Counted from the first letter of the stretch, positions 1 to 5,292 are shown. The stretch: 6,234 nucleotides of DNA from Pseudomonadota bacterium (GCA_023391175.1 JAEWBL010000566.1:1-6234), one strand, 5' to 3'. The notes: generated by a model not told the origin, from the letters alone. Program-made: numbers and translations.

Positions 1-217
1 GACCCAGATGAAGCGCTGGGGCCAGATCAAGGGCGATGTGGACTACACCAAGGTGGCCAACGAGGTCTTCCTCGCCACCGACGCCGCCAAGGTGATGAAG
101 GAGATGGGCCTCACCCCACCCGCCACCACCATGAAGTCGTTCTCGGTGATGGGGAAGGTGTTCGACCCGGCCAAGCCCGCCGAATACGTCAGCTCCTTCG
201 CGATCAAGCGGAGCTGA
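1..217 (+). CDS. cynA: CmpA/NrtA-family ABC transporter periplasmic binding protein, C-terminal end (partial)
   Basis: This is the last 71 codons of a gene whose beginning lies left of the window; the open frame runs from base 2 to a TGA at 215-217. The visible sequence (T-Q-M-K-R-W-G-Q-I near the start, then a V-D-Y-T-K-V-A-N stretch and a final F-D-P-A-K-P-A-E-Y segment) resembles the C-terminus of the nitrate/bicarbonate/cyanate binding proteins NrtA, CmpA and CynA. Such proteins capture the anion in the periplasm and deliver it to an inner-membrane permease. The family call rests on this short tail plus the NrtB-type permease 4 nt downstream and the NrtD-type ATPase after it. The ligand cannot be read from this fragment; cyanate is inferred from cynS in the same operon, so the symbol is contextual and nrtA/ntrA is the alternative. 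No signal peptide can be assessed. Confidence 0.8.
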   Translation, partial: TQMKRWGQIKGDVDYTKVANEVFLATDAAKVMKEMGLTPPATTMKSFSVMGKVFDPAKPAEYVSSFAIKRS

Positions 218-221
218 GCGG

Positions 222-1061
222 ATGAAGAGCCTCGGCGCGCGCGCCGGCCTCCTTTCGGTGCTGCTGTTCGTCGCCTTCTGCGCGCTGTGGCAGATCGCCG
301 TTACCCCGAGCGCAAGCTCGGGGCCGGCGCTCGATCCCGAATATGCCAAGCTGATGGGCATCGCGACCGAAGGCGCCAAGTCCGCCATGCCGGGGCCACT
401 CGATGTTGCCGGCAAGCTTTGGGACAACCTGAAGCGGCCGTTCTACGACAATGGCCCGAACGACAAGGGGCTCGGCCTCCAGCTTCTCTATTCCATCGGC
501 CGGGTGGCCATCGGCTATGGGCTGGCGGTGCTGGTGGCGGTGCCCATCGGCTTTCTCATCGGCATGTCGCCGCTGGCCTACCGGGCGCTCGATCCCTTCA
601 TCCAGGTGCTGAAACCCATCTCGCCGCTCGCCTGGATGCCGCTCGCCCTCTACACCATCAAGGATTCCTCCCTCTCGGCCATCTTCGTCATCTTCATCTG
701 CTCGGTCTGGCCCATGCTCATCAACACCGCGTTCGGTGTCGGGGCGGTGCGCAAGGAGTGGCTGAATGTGGCGCGGACCCTGGAGGTGGGGCCGTGGCGC
801 CGTGCCTTCACCGTGATCCTGCCGGCGGCGGCGCCGACCATCCTCACCGGCATGCGCATCTCCATCGGCATCGCCTGGCTGGTCATCGTGGCGGCGGAGA
901 TGCTCGTGGGCGGAACCGGCATCGGCTACTTCGTCTGGAACGAGTGGAACAACCTCTCCATCGCCAATGTGATCGTCGGAATCCTGCTCATCGGCGTCGT
1001 CGGCATGGCCCTCGACCTCATTCTCGCGCGCTTGCAGAAGCGCGTGACGTTTCCGGAGTGA
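222..1061 (+). CDS. cynB: NrtB/CynB-type ABC transporter permease (probable cyanate import)
   Basis: A complete 279-residue inner-membrane permease of the binding-protein-dependent type, close to the usual NrtB length. Residues 9-27 form an N-terminal membrane anchor. A polar, probably periplasmic linker follows (about 28-85), then hydrophobic segments near 90-116, 150-170, 212-230 and 248-268. The cytoplasmic EAA-like coupling loop lies at about 180-210 (E-W-L-N-V-A-R-T-L ... I-L-P-A-A-A-P), which contacts the ATPase. The ATG at 222 is chosen because GGAG at 210-213 sits 8 nt upstream and the gap to the binding-protein gene is only 4 nt, implying translational coupling. The GGAG next to its TGA (1059-1061) forms part of the ribosome site of the following ATPase gene. 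The family is shared by nitrate, bicarbonate and cyanate importers; cyanate is inferred from linkage to cynS. Nitrate import (ntrB) cannot be excluded from this sequence alone. Confidence 0.9.
   Translation: MKSLGARAGLLSVLLFVAFCALWQIAVTPSASSGPALDPEYAKLMGIATEGAKSAMPGPLDVAGKLWDNLKRPFYDNGPNDKGLGLQLLYSIGRVAIGYGLAVLVAVPIGFLIGMSPLAYRALDPFIQVLKPISPLAWMPLALYTIKDSSLSAIFVIFICSVWPMLINTAFGVGAVRKEWLNVARTLEVGPWRRAFTVILPAAAPTILTGMRISIGIAWLVIVAAEMLVGGTGIGYFVWNEWNNLSIANVIVGILLIGVVGMALDLILARLQKRVTFPE
304..323 (+). other. Perfect inverted repeat (RNA hairpin) inside the cynB reading frame
   Basis: CCCCGAGC (304-311) and GCTCGGGG (316-323) are perfect reverse complements separated by GCAA, a GNRA-type tetraloop. 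The mRNA could form an 8-bp, GC-rich stem about 80 nt into cynB, within codons for the polar linker after the first membrane segment (T-P-S-A-S-S-G-P). No T run follows, so it is not an intrinsic terminator. A role in mRNA stability, or in lowering permease output relative to the binding protein, is possible but is inference only. Confidence 0.6.
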
Positions 1062-1066
1062 GGGTC

Positions 1067-1987
1067 ATGGAGAACGATCAGAAGTTCATCTCCATCGAGG
1101 GCATTGCCCGGCGCTATCCGGCGGCGGGTGGCGGTTCCACCACCATCTTCGAGAATCTCTGGCTGCCCGTGGCGCGGGGCGAGTTCGTCTGCATCATCGG
1201 CCACTCCGGCTGCGGCAAGACGAGCGTGCTCAACATCCTCGCCGGGCTCGAGGAGCCGTCCGACGGCGTCGTCGTGGTGGATGGGCAGGCCATCTCCGGC
1301 CCGAGCCTCGACCGCGCAGTGATCTTTCAGGGCCATGCGCTGCTGCCGTGGAAGAGCGTTATCGGCAATGTGGGCTATGCGGTCTCCTCCCGCTGGCGCA
1401 AGGCGGGGCGCACCGAGGTGGAGGCGCGGGCGCGCCGCTTCATCGATCTCGTCGGCCTAAAAGGCAACGAGCTGAAGCGCCCGGCGGAACTCTCCGGCGG
1501 CATGCGCCAGCGCGTCGGCATCGCGCGCGCTCTGTCTATCGAGCCGAAGATCCTGCTCATGGACGAGCCCTTCTCCGCCCTCGATGCGCTCACTCGGGGC
1601 ACGCTGCAGGACGAGGTGCGGCGCATCTGCAAGTCCACCGGCCAGACCGTGGTCATGATCACCCACGACGTGGATGAGGCCATCTACCTCGCCGACAAGA
1701 TCGTGCTGATGACCAACGGGCCGGAGGCGATGATCGCCGAGGTGGTGGAAAATCCGCTGCCCATGGAGCGGGCGCGCGACAGCATCCACCGGGAAGAAGA
1801 CTACTACGCGGTGCGCAACCATCTCGTGGACTTCCTCGTCTCCCGCAGCCGCACCTTCAAGGCGGAGATGCCGGCAGGCTACGACCGCCGCCACCCGCCC
1901 GTGGTGCGTCTCGGCCGCCAGGCGAAGCCCGAGCCGGCGCCGGCCAACACCATTCCCTTTCCCGCCATCGCCAAGGCACGCGACTGA
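1067..1987 (+). CDS. cynD: NrtD/CynD-type ABC transporter ATP-binding protein
   Basis: A complete 306-residue cytoplasmic ATPase that powers the CynB/NrtB-type permease. All nucleotide-binding elements are intact: Walker A G-H-S-G-C-G-K-T at 45-52, Q-loop Gln88, signature L-S-G-G-M at 142-146, Walker B I-L-L-M-D-E-P at 162-168, D-loop S-A-L-D at 170-173 and switch His200. The segment A-L-L-P-W-K-S-V after the Q-loop is typical of the nitrate/sulfonate/taurine importer ATPases. It lacks the fused binding-protein-like regulatory domain of NrtC, so it matches NrtD or CynD. The ATG at 1067 has GGAG at 1055-1058 with 8 nt spacing and lies 5 nt after the permease stop. The open frame continues upstream to 287, but that part is only the out-of-frame shadow of cynB. 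The last 40 or so residues (Pro/Ala/Arg-rich) lie beyond the conserved ATPase domain. Substrate is inferred from cynS downstream. Confidence 0.92.
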   Translation: MENDQKFISIEGIARRYPAAGGGSTTIFENLWLPVARGEFVCIIGHSGCGKTSVLNILAGLEEPSDGVVVVDGQAISGPSLDRAVIFQGHALLPWKSVIGNVGYAVSSRWRKAGRTEVEARARRFIDLVGLKGNELKRPAELSGGMRQRVGIARALSIEPKILLMDEPFSALDALTRGTLQDEVRRICKSTGQTVVMITHDVDEAIYLADKIVLMTNGPEAMIAEVVENPLPMERARDSIHREEDYYAVRNHLVDFLVSRSRTFKAEMPAGYDRRHPPVVRLGRQAKPEPAPANTIPFPAIAKARD

Positions 1988-2032
1988 CGGGGCTTGTCTC
2001 TTCGACCGAACTCAAGCGGAGACCATAAGAAG

Positions 2033-2521
2033 ATGAAGCGCGAGCAACTGACCGAGAAGATCCTCGACATCAAGCGCGAGAAGGGCTGGACCTGGAAATA
2101 CATCTGCGACGAGATCGGCGGCATGTCGCCCGTGCTCGTTGTTGGCGCGCTGCTGGGCCAGATGAAGCTGGTGAAGCTGCTGGCGAAGAAAGCTGCCGAG
2201 CTGTTCAGCCTTTCCGAGGTGGAAGAGCGGATGCTGAACGAAGTGCCCATGCGCGGCGCCGGCACGCCCATGCCCCCCACGGACCCGCTGATCTATCGCT
2301 TCTACGAGCTGGTGATGGTCAACGGTCCGGCCTGGAAAGCGCTGATCGAGGAGGAGTTCGGCGACGGCATCATGTCCGCCATCGACTTCAACATGGAGAT
2401 GGTGCGCGAGCCGAACCCCAAGGGGGACCGGGTGCAGATCACCATGTCTGGCAAGTTCCTGCCCTACAAATACTACGGCAACGAGCAGGGCATCCCTGAC
2501 TACGGCTTCAAGGAAAGCTGA
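2033..2521 (+). CDS. cynS: Cyanase (cyanate hydratase / cyanate lyase)
   Basis: Cyanase converts cyanate and bicarbonate to ammonia and CO2 (via carbamate) in the cytoplasm; the family enzyme is a homodecamer. The 162-residue product is close to the 156 of E. coli CynS. It has the N-terminal helical DNA-binding-like fold region (about 1-75, with the G-A-L-L-G-Q segment at 38-43) and the catalytic C-terminal domain (P-T-D-P-L-I-Y-R-F-Y-E ... F-G-D-G-I-M-S-A-I). The catalytic triad known from E. coli (Arg96, Glu99, Ser122) is present as Arg89, Glu92 and Ser115, all with the same offset of 7. I start at ATG 2033, with GGAG at 2018-2021 (11 nt spacing), because it matches the family N-terminus; an in-frame TTG at 1994 would add 13 residues unlike the family. 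The gene lies 45 nt after cynD and closes the operon at a terminator. Neither cynT nor cynR is visible in the window. Confidence 0.97.
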   Translation: MKREQLTEKILDIKREKGWTWKYICDEIGGMSPVLVVGALLGQMKLVKLLAKKAAELFSLSEVEERMLNEVPMRGAGTPMPPTDPLIYRFYELVMVNGPAWKALIEEEFGDGIMSAIDFNMEMVREPNPKGDRVQITMSGKFLPYKYYGNEQGIPDYGFKES

Positions 2522-2546
2522 GCCGGCACGTAGCGGGCGGCCAAAG

Positions 2547-2578
2547 AAAAACCCCGCCGGGCGACCGGCGGGGTTTTT
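2547..2578. terminator. Bidirectional rho-independent terminator between cynS and the DUF4167 gene
   Basis: CCCCGCCGG (2552-2560) pairs perfectly with CCGGCGGGG (2565-2573) around a GCGA loop. The stem is flanked by five A (2547-2551) and five T (2574-2578), so on both strands it reads as a GC-rich stem followed by a U run. It begins 25 nt after the cynS stop and 22 nt after the stop of the converging DUF4167 gene, and can serve both. Confidence 0.93.
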
Positions 2579-2600
2579 GTTTCGGTCGGGAGAACCGGAC

Positions 2601-3803
2601 TTATTCGTTGAACAGCACGGGCTGCTCGGGCGCCGGCGCCTCGGCGGCGGCCTCGGTCCCTTCGCCGGCCCGCGTGCGGAAGCGGCGGCGACGCGGGCGC
2701 GGGGCCTCTGCGCCCTCGGCGGCCTCTGCACTCTCTTCGCGAGGCGTCTCGGCAGCGACCTTGGCTTCGGCCTTGGATTCCGCCTTGGCCTCAGCCTTCG
2801 TTTCGGCTTTGGGTTCGCGGGGCTCCGCCTTCGGCTCGCTCTTCGCCTCGGCCTTCATTTCGGCCTTGGGCTCCGGGCGCTCCTTGGCCACGGCAGGCGC
2901 GCCGGTGATGAAGGACGGCAGACCGAGATCCTGCTCCTCCACGCGGGGCGCGCGGGGGGGACGGGGCTGCTCGGCTTCCTCGCTGCGCGGGGCGCGATGC
3001 GGGCGCGGCTGGTCGTCGTCGCTGCGGGGCGCACGCGCCGCGCGGGGCACGAACCCATCGCCGTTGTCATCACGATTGCGGCGACGGAACTCGCGGGGCT
3101 CGCGCTGTTCCCGCTGTTCGCGGGGCTCACGCATTTCGCGGGGTTCGCGCTGCTCCCTCGGTTCGCGCTGCTCGCGTGGGTCACGGTTCTCGCGGAACTC
3201 GCGGTTGTCGCGGGCCTCGCGCGGCTGGTAGCCCTCGTCGTCATCCCGGTTGCGGCGGAAGTTGCCCTGGCGGTTGTCGCGCTGGCTCCGGTCGTCCCGC
3301 TGCCCCCGGTCATCGCGGGAGCCGCGATCGTCACGTTGGCCGCGGTCTTCGCGCGGACCCCGGTCGTCCCGAGGACCGCGATCCTCGCGCGGACCCCGGT
3401 CATCGCGATTGCTGCGCCCCTGGTAGGGCTGCTCGTCGCGGCTGTAAGGCTGGTCGTTGCGATTTCCATACGGCTGCGGCGCGTCGAGGGAGGACACGTC
3501 GTCCATCTCCTCGTCGTCGCCGTCTTCATCGCGGCCGAATCCATTCACCGGGGCGAACTGACCCTGCAGCGAGGCGATGAGGCGCAGGTAATGTTCCGCA
3601 TGCTGGAAATAGTTCTCAGCGGCCACGGGGTCGCCGGAGGCCTGGGCATCGCGGGCGAGCTGCTGGTACTTTTCCGCAATGTGGTGGGCTGTCCCACGCA
3701 CCTTCACATCCGGGCCGTTCGACTCGTAAACCCGCGTCAAAGGGTTTGAGCTGCGCCGGTTGTTGTTGCGGCCGCGCATGCGCTTCTGCTGACCATTTCT
3801 CAT
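2601..3803 (-). CDS. DUF4167 domain protein with long charged low-complexity tail
   Basis: A 400-residue protein. Residues 1-80 match the alphaproteobacterial DUF4167 domain as I know it: a basic start (K-R-M-R-G-R-N-N-N-R-R, 8-17), N-P-L-T-R-V-Y-E-S-N-G-P-D-V-K-V-R-G-T-A (20-39), then A-E-K-Y-Q-Q-L-A-R-D-A and A-E-N-Y-F-Q-H-A-E-H-Y helical stretches. An acidic patch follows (91-102), then Arg/Asp repeats (132-176), Arg/Glu/Pro repeats (207-238), a short ordered-looking L-P-S-F-I-T-G motif (295-301), Lys/Ala/Glu repeats (311-350) and an Arg cluster (369-376). The tail is probably disordered; no signal peptide or membrane segment is seen. The biochemical role is unknown to me; the basic, Asn-rich N-terminus could bind RNA, which is inference. 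The ATG at 3803 is bounded by an in-frame TAG five codons upstream. It follows prfA-prmC on the same strand after a 550-nt gap. Confidence 0.9.
   Translation of the reverse strand: MRNGQQKRMRGRNNNRRSSNPLTRVYESNGPDVKVRGTAHHIAEKYQQLARDAQASGDPVAAENYFQHAEHYLRLIASLQGQFAPVNGFGRDEDGDDEEMDDVSSLDAPQPYGNRNDQPYSRDEQPYQGRSNRDDRGPREDRGPRDDRGPREDRGQRDDRGSRDDRGQRDDRSQRDNRQGNFRRNRDDDEGYQPREARDNREFRENRDPREQREPREQREPREMREPREQREQREPREFRRRNRDDNGDGFVPRAARAPRSDDDQPRPHRAPRSEEAEQPRPPRAPRVEEQDLGLPSFITGAPAVAKERPEPKAEMKAEAKSEPKAEPREPKAETKAEAKAESKAEAKVAAETPREESAEAAEGAEAPRPRRRRFRTRAGEGTEAAAEAPAPEQPVLFNE
2754..2873 (-). repeat. K-A-E repeat block in the DUF4167 gene
   Basis: Residues 311-350 consist mainly of K-A-E, K-S-E and K-A-E-A-K units (E-P-K-A-E-M-K-A-E-A-K ...), with a short Pro/Arg interruption at 328-331. 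The composition favours a long solvent-exposed helix or a disordered charged linker. The underlying DNA is a run of related GCC/TTC/GGC triplet patterns on the plus strand. Confidence 0.78.
3090..3185 (-). repeat. P-R-E-Q-R-E repeat block in the DUF4167 gene
   Basis: Residues 207-238 are nearly all Arg, Glu, Pro and Gln, in units such as P-R-E-Q-R-E and P-R-E-M-R-E. On the plus strand this appears as repeated CGCGGGGTTCGCG- and CGCTGTTCGCG-like motifs. The block is compositionally distinct from the Asp-containing block before it and the Lys/Ala/Glu block after it. Confidence 0.78.
3276..3410 (-). repeat. Arg/Asp-rich tandem repeats in the DUF4167 gene
   Basis: Residues 132-176 repeat a 5-6 residue theme (D-D-R-G-P-R-E, D-D-R-G-Q-R, D-D-R-S-Q-R). 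The DNA also repeats: a 17-nt segment beginning TCGCGCGGACC (plus-strand reading) occurs at 3349-3365 and again at 3385-3401, 36 nt (12 codons) apart. This in-frame minisatellite could change length by slippage or recombination without breaking the frame. Confidence 0.8.
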
Positions 3804-3824
3804 ATGGATCGATCTCTACTCGCC

Positions 3825-3838
3825 CGGCGTTCACGCCG
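3825..3838 (-). promoter_or_regulatory. Small hairpin upstream of the DUF4167 start codon
   Basis: CGGCGT (3825-3830) and ACGCCG (3833-3838) are perfect inverted repeats. As RNA from the minus strand this gives a 5-bp CGGCG/CGCCG stem with a TGAA loop, ending 21 nt before the DUF4167 ATG. The TGA in the loop is the stop codon of the possible small ORF at 3917-3831. The geometry is compatible with a leader element, but nothing shows function. Confidence 0.35.
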
Positions 3839-3917
3839 CCGTCTGCGCCCGGCCGCATCGCGCCGGTACAATCCGCATATCCCGCCGGGCTTCCCGCTCC
3901 GGCGGCGCGCATCTCAT
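3831..3917 (-). CDS. Possible 28-codon leader/small ORF upstream of the DUF4167 gene
   Basis: The minus strand carries GGAGG (bases 3930-3926), an 8-nt spacer and ATG at 3917, then 28 codons ending in TGA at 3833-3831, 27 nt before the DUF4167 ATG. The peptide would be Arg-rich (7 of 28 residues, including R-E-A-R-R) and matches nothing I recognise. Its ribosome site is better than that of DUF4167 itself. Against it: third codon positions are less G/C-biased (22 of 28) than in the neighbouring genes, and one good Shine-Dalgarno match can occur by chance in 550 nt. If real, it could act as a translational or attenuation leader; this is inference. Confidence 0.25.
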   Translation of the reverse strand: MRCAPPEREARRDMRIVPARCGRAQTAA

Positions 3918-4131
3918 GAAACGAACCTCCGGAACGCCATCCCAGCGGAATAGGCCCCGTGGCACGCTGCTCTGTGCGCAGGACATGACCATCAGATCCG
4001 CGGAAGCCGCCTGCGCCGGCATCCGCGCTGGACCAAAGCGAAAGTCGTCAAGAAGTCAGGATCAGTCCGATCATTGAGCCCCGTTCCGTGCCCCCCAGCA
4101 CGGGTGCCGCTACACGCGATGCCGCAACCCG

Positions 4132-4154
4132 AGACGTCATCGCCCAAGACGTCA
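4132..4154. repeat. Pair of AGACGTCA direct repeats, each with a GACGTC palindrome core
   Basis: AGACGTCA occurs at 4132-4139 and 4147-4154, with a 15-nt period and a 7-nt spacer; each copy contains the self-complementary GACGTC. Paired palindromic cores in a noncoding region can be a regulator-binding site, but the spacing is 1.5 rather than a whole number of helical turns and no regulator is implied. Chance is a real alternative. Confidence 0.3.
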
Positions 4155-4353
4155 CCAAAGACCGCCATCGACCGTCTGTGGGCCGCGCATGCTCAGCACC
4201 GTGAAACGATCCAACCGTGGGACGCTCGCGTGAGCGGCGCCATCGCGCGCTCCACGCTCTCGCATTCCCAGCACCCGAAACATCCGTTTGAGATTTCGGA
4301 AGCCCGCATCAGCCCTCTGGACCAATGCTCCGGTTCGATTCCTGCGACTGACA

Positions 4354-5292
4354 CTAGCGATTTCCCTCAGAGGTTCCAAGCCTTTTTTCGTCAGCCGCCC
4401 CGTGCCGGGTGCCGGGATGCTGCGCGCAGAGGGCGCGCGGAATGCCACCGAGGTCGGGTCGGGCCGGGCCGAGCACGCAGAGCCCTGCGGCTTGAACGAG
4501 GGCGGCGACGGCCGGTTCCTGGCCCGCGCCGAGTTCCAGAACAACAATGCCACCGGGCTTCAGCAGGCGCGTCAGGTCGGCGGCGATGGCGCGATAGGCG
4601 GCGAGCCCATCGACTCCCGCGACCAAGGCCAGCCGGGGGTCGTGATGGCGGACGTCGACGGCAAGCCCTTCCATCTCGTCCTCGGCGATATAGGGCGGGT
4701 TTGAGACCACGAGGTCGAATCCGCCGGCGAGGGCCATGCCCCAGTCCGCGACGACGACGCAGGCGCGGTCCGAAAGATCGTTGGCTGCGAAGTTGGCTCG
4801 GGCTGTCCGGGCCGCATTCTCGGAGCGGTCCACGGCGACGCCGGTTGCGGCCGGCCGCTCCGTGAGGAGGGCCGCGAGGATGGCGCCGGTGCCTGTGCCA
4901 AGGTCGAGGGCACGGAATGGCGCGGCACGGTCGGGAAAGAAGGCGAGGGCCGCCTCCACCACCGTTTCCGTATCCGGGCGCGGTACCAGCGTGTCCGGGG
5001 AAAGGTGAAAGGTGAGGCTCCAGAATTCCTTATGGCCGAGGATGCGGGCCACGGGCTCTCCCGCGAGCCGCCGGGCGAGGCGTGCGTCGGCGGCGGCGCG
5101 AATGTCCGGCGTTGCACGATCATCGGCCCGTGCGAGCAACTCGCCCGGCCCGCATCCTAGGGCGTCGGCCAGCAGCAGCCGTGCATCCAGCTCCGGCGTC
5201 TCCATGCCTTGAGCGGCGAGGCGCGCGGCCATCTGCCGCCGCAACTGGGCTATGGTCAGAGCGGCCTCGGGGGCATCGCCGGGGCCGGGCAC
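4354..5292 (-). CDS. prmC: Peptide chain release factor N5-glutamine methyltransferase PrmC (HemK)
   Basis: PrmC uses S-adenosylmethionine to methylate the glutamine of the GGQ motif in release factors 1 and 2, making termination efficient. The 312-residue protein has an N-terminal helical substrate-recognition domain (about 10-95), then V-P-R-P-D-T-E (103-109), the SAM-binding motif A-L-D-L-G-T-G-T-G (128-136), and the hallmark N-P-P-Y catalytic motif (198-201) in D-L-V-V-S-N-P-P-Y-I. The H-D-P-R-L-A-L ... G-D/V-G-L segment after it is also typical. The start is GTG at 5292, supported by GAGGAAG at 5307-5301 with 8 nt spacing, inside the end of prfA; only 3 nt separate the genes. It is longer than E. 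coli PrmC (277): about 24 residues follow the usual ending near G-I-P-R-A-L, and this tail crosses an A6 run (plus-strand T6 at 4383-4388). Earlier hem-pathway naming (hemK) is obsolete. Confidence 0.96.
   Translation of the reverse strand: MPGPGDAPEAALTIAQLRRQMAARLAAQGMETPELDARLLLADALGCGPGELLARADDRATPDIRAAADARLARRLAGEPVARILGHKEFWSLTFHLSPDTLVPRPDTETVVEAALAFFPDRAAPFRALDLGTGTGAILAALLTERPAATGVAVDRSENAARTARANFAANDLSDRACVVVADWGMALAGGFDLVVSNPPYIAEDEMEGLAVDVRHHDPRLALVAGVDGLAAYRAIAADLTRLLKPGGIVVLELGAGQEPAVAALVQAAGLCVLGPARPDLGGIPRALCAQHPGTRHGAADEKRLGTSEGNR

Larger units (their letters stand above)
3804..4353. other. 550-nt intergenic region between prmC and the DUF4167 gene
   Basis: No recognisable protein gene or structural RNA is visible on either strand. 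Open frames here are short or are extensions of shadows, and the base composition appears nearer 55-60% G+C, lower than the flanking genes. It holds the possible leader ORF and hairpin (3825-3930), a 6-bp GC hairpin (CCGTGC 4086-4091 with GCACGG 4098-4103), a 5-bp hairpin (CGCTC 4223-4227 with GAGCG 4232-4236) and two TGACGTCT direct repeats on the minus strand. A minus-strand TTGACG (4051-4046) resembles a -35 box, but no matching -10 stands at the right distance. I see no U-run terminator after prmC, so read-through into DUF4167 is possible. Confidence 0.6.

Noticed and set aside
287..1066. Upstream extension of the cynD frame to give a 566-residue protein
   Set aside because: The extension overlaps cynB in another frame and is His/Arg/Gly-rich with no domain; the ATG at 1067 has a good ribosome site and fits the ABC ATPase N-terminus.
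1994..2032. TTG at 1994 as the cynS start
   Set aside because: The 13 extra residues do not resemble cyanase N-termini; ATG 2033 gives a normal length and has GGAG upstream.
3090..3410. Regularly spaced repeats that could suggest a CRISPR array
   Set aside because: The units are short, imperfect, in-frame codon repeats without unique spacers, inside a protein gene, and there are no cas genes.
2577..3749. A 390-codon plus-strand open frame with a Leu/Ala/Val-rich, membrane-protein-like translation
   Set aside because: It is the antisense of the DUF4167 gene. The hydrophobic look comes from reading Arg/Asp/Glu repeat codons backwards; the minus-strand frame has a recognised domain and a bounded start.
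3616..3912. A 98-codon minus-strand open frame overlapping the start of the DUF4167 gene
   Set aside because: It runs mostly inside the DUF4167 gene in another frame and its product has no recognisable feature.
4026..4051. Minus-strand TTGACG as a -35 promoter element for the DUF4167 gene
   Set aside because: No acceptable -10 sequence is found 16-19 nt downstream, so it is not listed as a promoter.
4331..4350. GGTTCGATTCC, resembling a tRNA T-arm
   Set aside because: The flanking bases do not form a 5-bp T-stem, no acceptor partner occurs about 70 nt upstream, and no anticodon arm or CCA follows.
4074..4865. A 263-codon plus-strand open frame
   Set aside because: Most of it is antisense to prmC, its translation is Arg/Pro-rich low complexity typical of a shadow frame, and it has no recognised domain.
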